Positions 60,401 through 64,000 of a stretch of DNA of 64,000 nucleotides are shown here, piece by piece. Made by a program: the position numbers and the translations under genes. Location of the stretch: NCBI GenBank assembly GCA_011317545.1, contig WUJK01000006.1, forward strand, positions 2,542,001 to 2,606,000, written 5' to 3'. The notes below the pieces were generated by a model. That model did no database searches and was not told the DNA's origin. It saw only the letters and a program-made list of their open reading frames with translations. Within the stretch, counting starts at the first letter, position 1. Each line of letters starts with the position of its first letter. Source of the DNA: Coniella vitis. Lineage: Eukaryota > Ascomycota > Sordariomycetes > Diaporthales > Schizoparmaceae.

Positions 60401-61291
60401 TGCATGAGCTGGCTGGGGCCGTATGATGATGGATGGTGGGAAACGCGAGGCCCCAGATTTGTCGACTGCTATTTACTGACTTGTGCAAGGCAGGTAGGTA
60501 TATGACAGAACACGGCACTACGATGCATATGTATACTATGGATACTGCAGTATATGCAAATCGCTACTATGTAGCACACCCTTCGAGACCCACGCCCAGG
60601 CGCAAGCACAGGACACGCACACGCACACGCACATCAACCAGACAGGCAAAGGCCGTAATGAAGGTGGCAGGGCTCCCCAAGCCTCGCCTAGTCGCTGGCT
60701 CTGCTGCAGGTTCGATCAGGGGATCCGCCGTGCTTTGACGTGACATGTGTGGTCCGCTCTTCTCCATCAGCGCAGTGTTGCATCCTGGGCGGTTTCGCGG
60801 ATAATAATCCATCTTGTCAAAAGTGTGGGTGTGGGTGTGGGTGTGCTTGTGGTGGCTCTGCTTCAGCTTCTGCGTGTCTTCCTCGATCGACCCTTGGCGC
60901 CGCCATGCACAGTGAAGCAACGCCCGCCCGCCCTCTTCTTCCCTCCATCGATCTTCACATATCATCAGACGCGGGCCCGGCCGCCGTCGCATCCCACTTC
61001 TTGCGGTCCCCTCTCTTGGCTCTCTCTTATATTCTTTGAGTTTTCCACATTTTCCACGTTGCCTTTTGTATTGTCGAGCCTGGAAACGGGGGGGCCATGT
61101 TCCCATTCATGTAACGCAAAAACAGCCCGTCACGCAACCCTTCCACCAGCCTTGTTGTCTCGTGATGGTGTGAAGACAAAACGAAGAAAGGGAATCCGCC
61201 AACGAAACAAGGACGACATCCGGCCTTCTCCTCCTCCCTTTTCTTCTTCTCCGCCCTCCTGCTCTCCTCTGGCCCTCCTCGACGCCCACCA
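48452..61291. other. Gene-poor region, no supportable gene
   Basis: Almost 13 kb without a recognisable gene. Short frames with clustered cysteines occur near 52435-52650 and 54303-54480 but have no family match or exon structure. Repeats include a CCAACG hexamer array near 54006-54034, (TG)n at 55949-55969, a GCAAT pentamer array near 55973-55992, (GA)n at 56649-56682, (TTTC)n near 57107-57127, and a CA/TA tract near 58292-58336. At least ten exact TACATAGTA-type nonamers lie between 52644 and 60573. The last kilobase probably contains the promoter of the GPCR gene. Confidence 0.55.
58292..58336. repeat. (CA)n-CGCG-(TA)n alternating tract
   Basis: A run of alternating purine and pyrimidine, first CA, then CGCG, then TA, followed shortly by another GCGCGCG stretch. 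It could adopt left-handed or cruciform structure. No gene is nearby. Confidence 0.75.
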
Positions 61292-63078
61292 ATGTTGCCA
61301 TTACGCTTCCTCCTGGCGGCGGCGGCAGCGTGCTGTCTCCCCACCGCTTTCGCCGTCGACTTCTCCTCCAGTTCGTTGATAGCACGGGATAACTCCTCGG
61401 ACGCGCTGGCAGCTCTGGCAGCGGCATTGCCAGCGTGCGGTGTAAGTGAAGTGCTGCCCGCAGAAACCCTTGATGAGTACGAACGAGGCTCAGTGTTCTG
61501 ATATATGCCCCATCTTCCAACACGACAGCTTAGTTGTGTCGAGGCGGGCGCCATCGCAGAGTCCTGTCTGGATATCGAGTGCATGTGCACCAGCGCAGCC
61601 TTTTCGAGTTATGTGACAGAGTGCGTGGCATATAACTGCACCATCATTGAGCAACTCTGTAAGTTTCCCAACAAACCAACCAAACCATGCTAGGCCGTTC
61701 ACCTCAGGCCAACTGGACGACTGATTTGTTGCCTTTTTGCTAACCCGCGCGGCCAGCCGTCAAGAATGTCACCAGCTCTGGCTGCGGCGTGCCCGAGCGC
61801 AACCGCGGCACCCAGTACAACACCATGTCCATCGTCCTCAGCGTCATCTCGGCCACGGCCTTCCTGGCGCGCATGGGCTACAAGCTGCTCGAGGCGCGCG
61901 TGCAGCTGGGCCTCGACGACTGGTGCATCATCGCCACGATGCTGTCGGGCGCCGCCAGCACCATCATCACGGCGCGCGGCACCGTCCCCAACGGGCTGGG
62001 CCGCGACATCTGGACGCTGGAGCCGGCCATGATCACCTCGTTCGTCTACTGGTTCTACCACATGGAGTACGCCTACTTCCTCAACCTCGTCCTGCTCAAG
62101 GCCTCGATCCTCTTCTTCTACCTCAAGATCTTCCCCAACCGCACGGTGCGCCGCCTGCTGTGGGCCACCGTCGCCTACAACGCCCTCTGGGGCACGCTGT
62201 TTGTCGTCCTGAGCATCTTCCAGTGCTCGCCCGTGAGCTACTACTGGACCAGCTGGGACGGCCTGCACCGGGGGGCCTGTCTCGACACCAACGCCATTGC
62301 GTGGGCGAATGCCATTTCCTCGATTGTCGAGGACATCTGGATGGTGGCCATTCCGCTGTCGCAGCTGCGAGGGCTGCAGCTGCATTTTAAAAAGAAGGTC
62401 GGCGTTGCCATTATGTTTTGCACGGGTACATTGTAAGTAGTCGGTCGCCGTTGTTTTCTTTTCTTGTTGTCTTATGTCTTTGTTTGTGGCTCCGTCTCGT
62501 TCGTTTCTTTTTCCCTTTTTTTATTCACCTTTTTTCTTTTTCAATATAGCGTCACCATCATGTCCATCATCCGCCTGCGCACCCTCATCACCTTTGCCAA
62601 CTCGACCAACGTCACCTGGGACAACCTCGAGCTCGCGCAGTGGAGCGACATTGAAATCAACGTCGGCATCATCTGCGCCTGCATGCCCACCCTGCGCCTC
62701 CTCCTCGTCAAGTTCTTCCCCATCCTCAGCAGCACGCGCCGCGGCTATGGCTACGGCTACGACAATGGCAACGGCTATGGAGGAGGCAACAGCGGAGGAG
62801 CCGGCGCGGGGGCCCGGTACATGCACAACAACTCGCGCTCGATGCGCAGCCAAGGCGACGGAGGCATCTCGACCATTAACACCACGACGACAACGACGAC
62901 AACGAATGGCACGCTGGGGAAAAGTGGTGGAGGAGGAGCAGGTATCACGTACCAGCGATCCTACGCGGTGCAGTACGATGATGCAGACGAAAGATCTTCA
63001 AGCCAGGTCCACTTGAAGGATTTGGATTCCAAAGGGTTCGATGCCTCACATACCAATGTCAGCGAGTGGTCCGCTTGA
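61292..63078 (+). CDS. CFEM-domain Pth11-like G-protein-coupled receptor
   Basis: Four exons, 61292-61441, 61529-61658, 61757-62432 and 62550-63078, encode 494 residues; all introns (87-117 nt) have GT donors (three of them GTAAGT) and AG acceptors in phase. A signal peptide (about 1-21, ending AFA) leads into a CFEM domain with all eight cysteines at 49, 53, 63, 68, 70, 82, 87 and 103 in the canonical spacing, including the CMC pair and Asp65. Seven membrane helices follow, with the DDWCIIATM and LFFYLKIFPN segments typical of fungal Pth11-like receptors. The C-terminal tail is low-complexity: a Gly/Tyr/Asn-rich stretch, then a threonine run. Such receptors sit in the plasma membrane, and the founding member Pth11 senses surfaces and host cues in a plant pathogen. 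The ligand here is unknown. An antisense frame of 228 codons is a shadow. Confidence 0.93.
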
Positions 63079-63085
63079 TTGTTCT

Positions 63086-63145
<60 letters not shown>

Positions 63146-64000
63146 TTCTTCTCTCCCTTTTTCTTCTCCTTTTGTCTTTACTTGTTGTAAAGAAAAAGAA
63201 AAGAAAGAGGAGAAAGAAAAGAGAAATAAAAAAAAGAATTTGTCATGTTTTAACGAGGTTTTGGGTCGTCTTTTTTGTCCGGCCCCGGCGAAAAAAACCA
63301 CTTACAGACACCGACTTTCTCTCGCCTTTCAGTTGACAGACCCTGCTACCACGATCGATTCTTGGCCGCTCAGAGCCCACGCCGGGCCGGCTTGATACAC
63401 TCCGAGACCGCCGTGTCGAGCATGCCGCCGCCGCCGCCGCCGACGACGACGATGCTCAGCCCGCCGACACAGGAGGCCCATCCGACGTATTATGTCTGAA
63501 TATGGTTCGAGACTGCAACGACGATGCAGATTATATATGGAATTCTTTACGATTACGTACTTTCCAACTACCTACCTACCTACCTACCTACCTATCGCCT
63601 TATCCACGCGCCGATGGATCGACCGATCGACCGGCGTCTAGACAACAAGCGGATGAAAGGAGGAGACGAGGATAAGAGGAGGGAAAAATAAAACCAACGC
63701 CCTCGACTACATCCATCGAAAAATCAAAGGGACCCCATCATAAGGCTGGGGGATATCACTCCCCCCCCCCCCGAACAAGCACAGTTTGGAAATCCCCCCC
63801 CTGTGTTATGTATGTACTTACTTATACATCTCACCTACCTCCACCTCCTCAGCCACCCACCCAACAACCGCACACATCATCTACATCTCTTTCACTTTTC
63901 TCTTGTTTTTTTTTTGGTGTCCACCTAGATTGGAGTTGGGAGTAGAAATGGTGGAATGGCCTTTGACACCTTGGGGGCCTGCGCGATGGGAAGGTTTGAC
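63079..64000. other. 3' flank of GPCR gene with T run and repeats
   Basis: Begins with an uninterrupted run of 56 T at 63089-63144, 11 nt after the stop codon. An imperfect hairpin (TCTTTAC-TTGTT-GTAAAGA) follows near 63174-63192 within a pyrimidine/purine mirror-like block. Further on are (GCC)n(GAC)n near 63422-63452, (CTAC)n near 63570-63593 and poly-C runs near 63762 and 63796. No gene is visible to the window end. Confidence 0.6.
63089..63144. repeat. 56-nt T homopolymer
   Basis: Unbroken run of T directly downstream of the GPCR stop codon. It is the longest homopolymer in the window. It could be replication slippage in a 3' UTR or the A-tail of a retroposed sequence in the opposite orientation; its exact length may be a sequencing artefact. 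Confidence 0.8.

Noticed and set aside
61699..62385. Minus-strand frame of 228 codons and plus-strand frame of 217 codons
   Set aside because: Both overlap the GPCR exon 3 in other frames. The high third-position GC keeps alternative frames open.

Overview
The window is nuclear DNA from a filamentous ascomycete (Pezizomycotina, most likely a Sordariomycete). The gene families point there: a HET-domain incompatibility protein, a CFEM-type Pth11-like GPCR, a Cdc25/Acr2-type arsenate reductase beside ACR3, and fungal MFS permeases. Introns are mostly 67-150 nt with GTRNGT donors, CTRAY branch sites and YAG acceptors. Degraded copia- and gypsy-like retroelements are present. I saw no tRNA, rRNA, CRISPR or bacterial operon structure. 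Exon boundaries were set by hand from splice signals, reading phase and family similarity, and are unconfirmed by transcripts.

Layout: 1-13.4 kb is gene-poor and rich in microsatellites and one recurring nonamer. 13.4-25.8 kb is a housekeeping-like block: a CCDC124/Lso2-type ribosome-associated protein, a HET protein, an unrecognised basic protein, the mitochondrial ATPase AFG1, and a PEBP-family protein. 25.8-29.2 kb is empty. 29.2-35.4 kb holds a sugar permease and then an arsenic-resistance module: arsenate reductase and the arsenite exporter ACR3 transcribed divergently from a 527-bp shared promoter, with a bZIP factor next to ACR3. 36-44.4 kb is repeat-rich: a collapsed copia remnant, a candidate terminal-inverted-repeat element carrying a 119-bp tandem duplication, and a DHA2-type MFS exporter gene whose single GC-AG intron has been swollen to about 3.9 kb by retroelement debris. 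46.3-48.5 kb encodes a membrane-anchored coiled-coil protein. 48.5-61.3 kb is a second gene desert. 61.3-63.1 kb is the CFEM GPCR, followed by a 56-nt T run.

Functionally, the reductase would turn arsenate into arsenite and ACR3 would export it, with the bZIP protein a plausible but unproven regulator. The most unexpected pattern is the nonamer TACATAGTA (either strand), found at least 30 times by eye and only outside the genes annotated here. Chance expectation for a fixed 9-mer on two strands of 64 kb at equal base frequencies is about 0.5.
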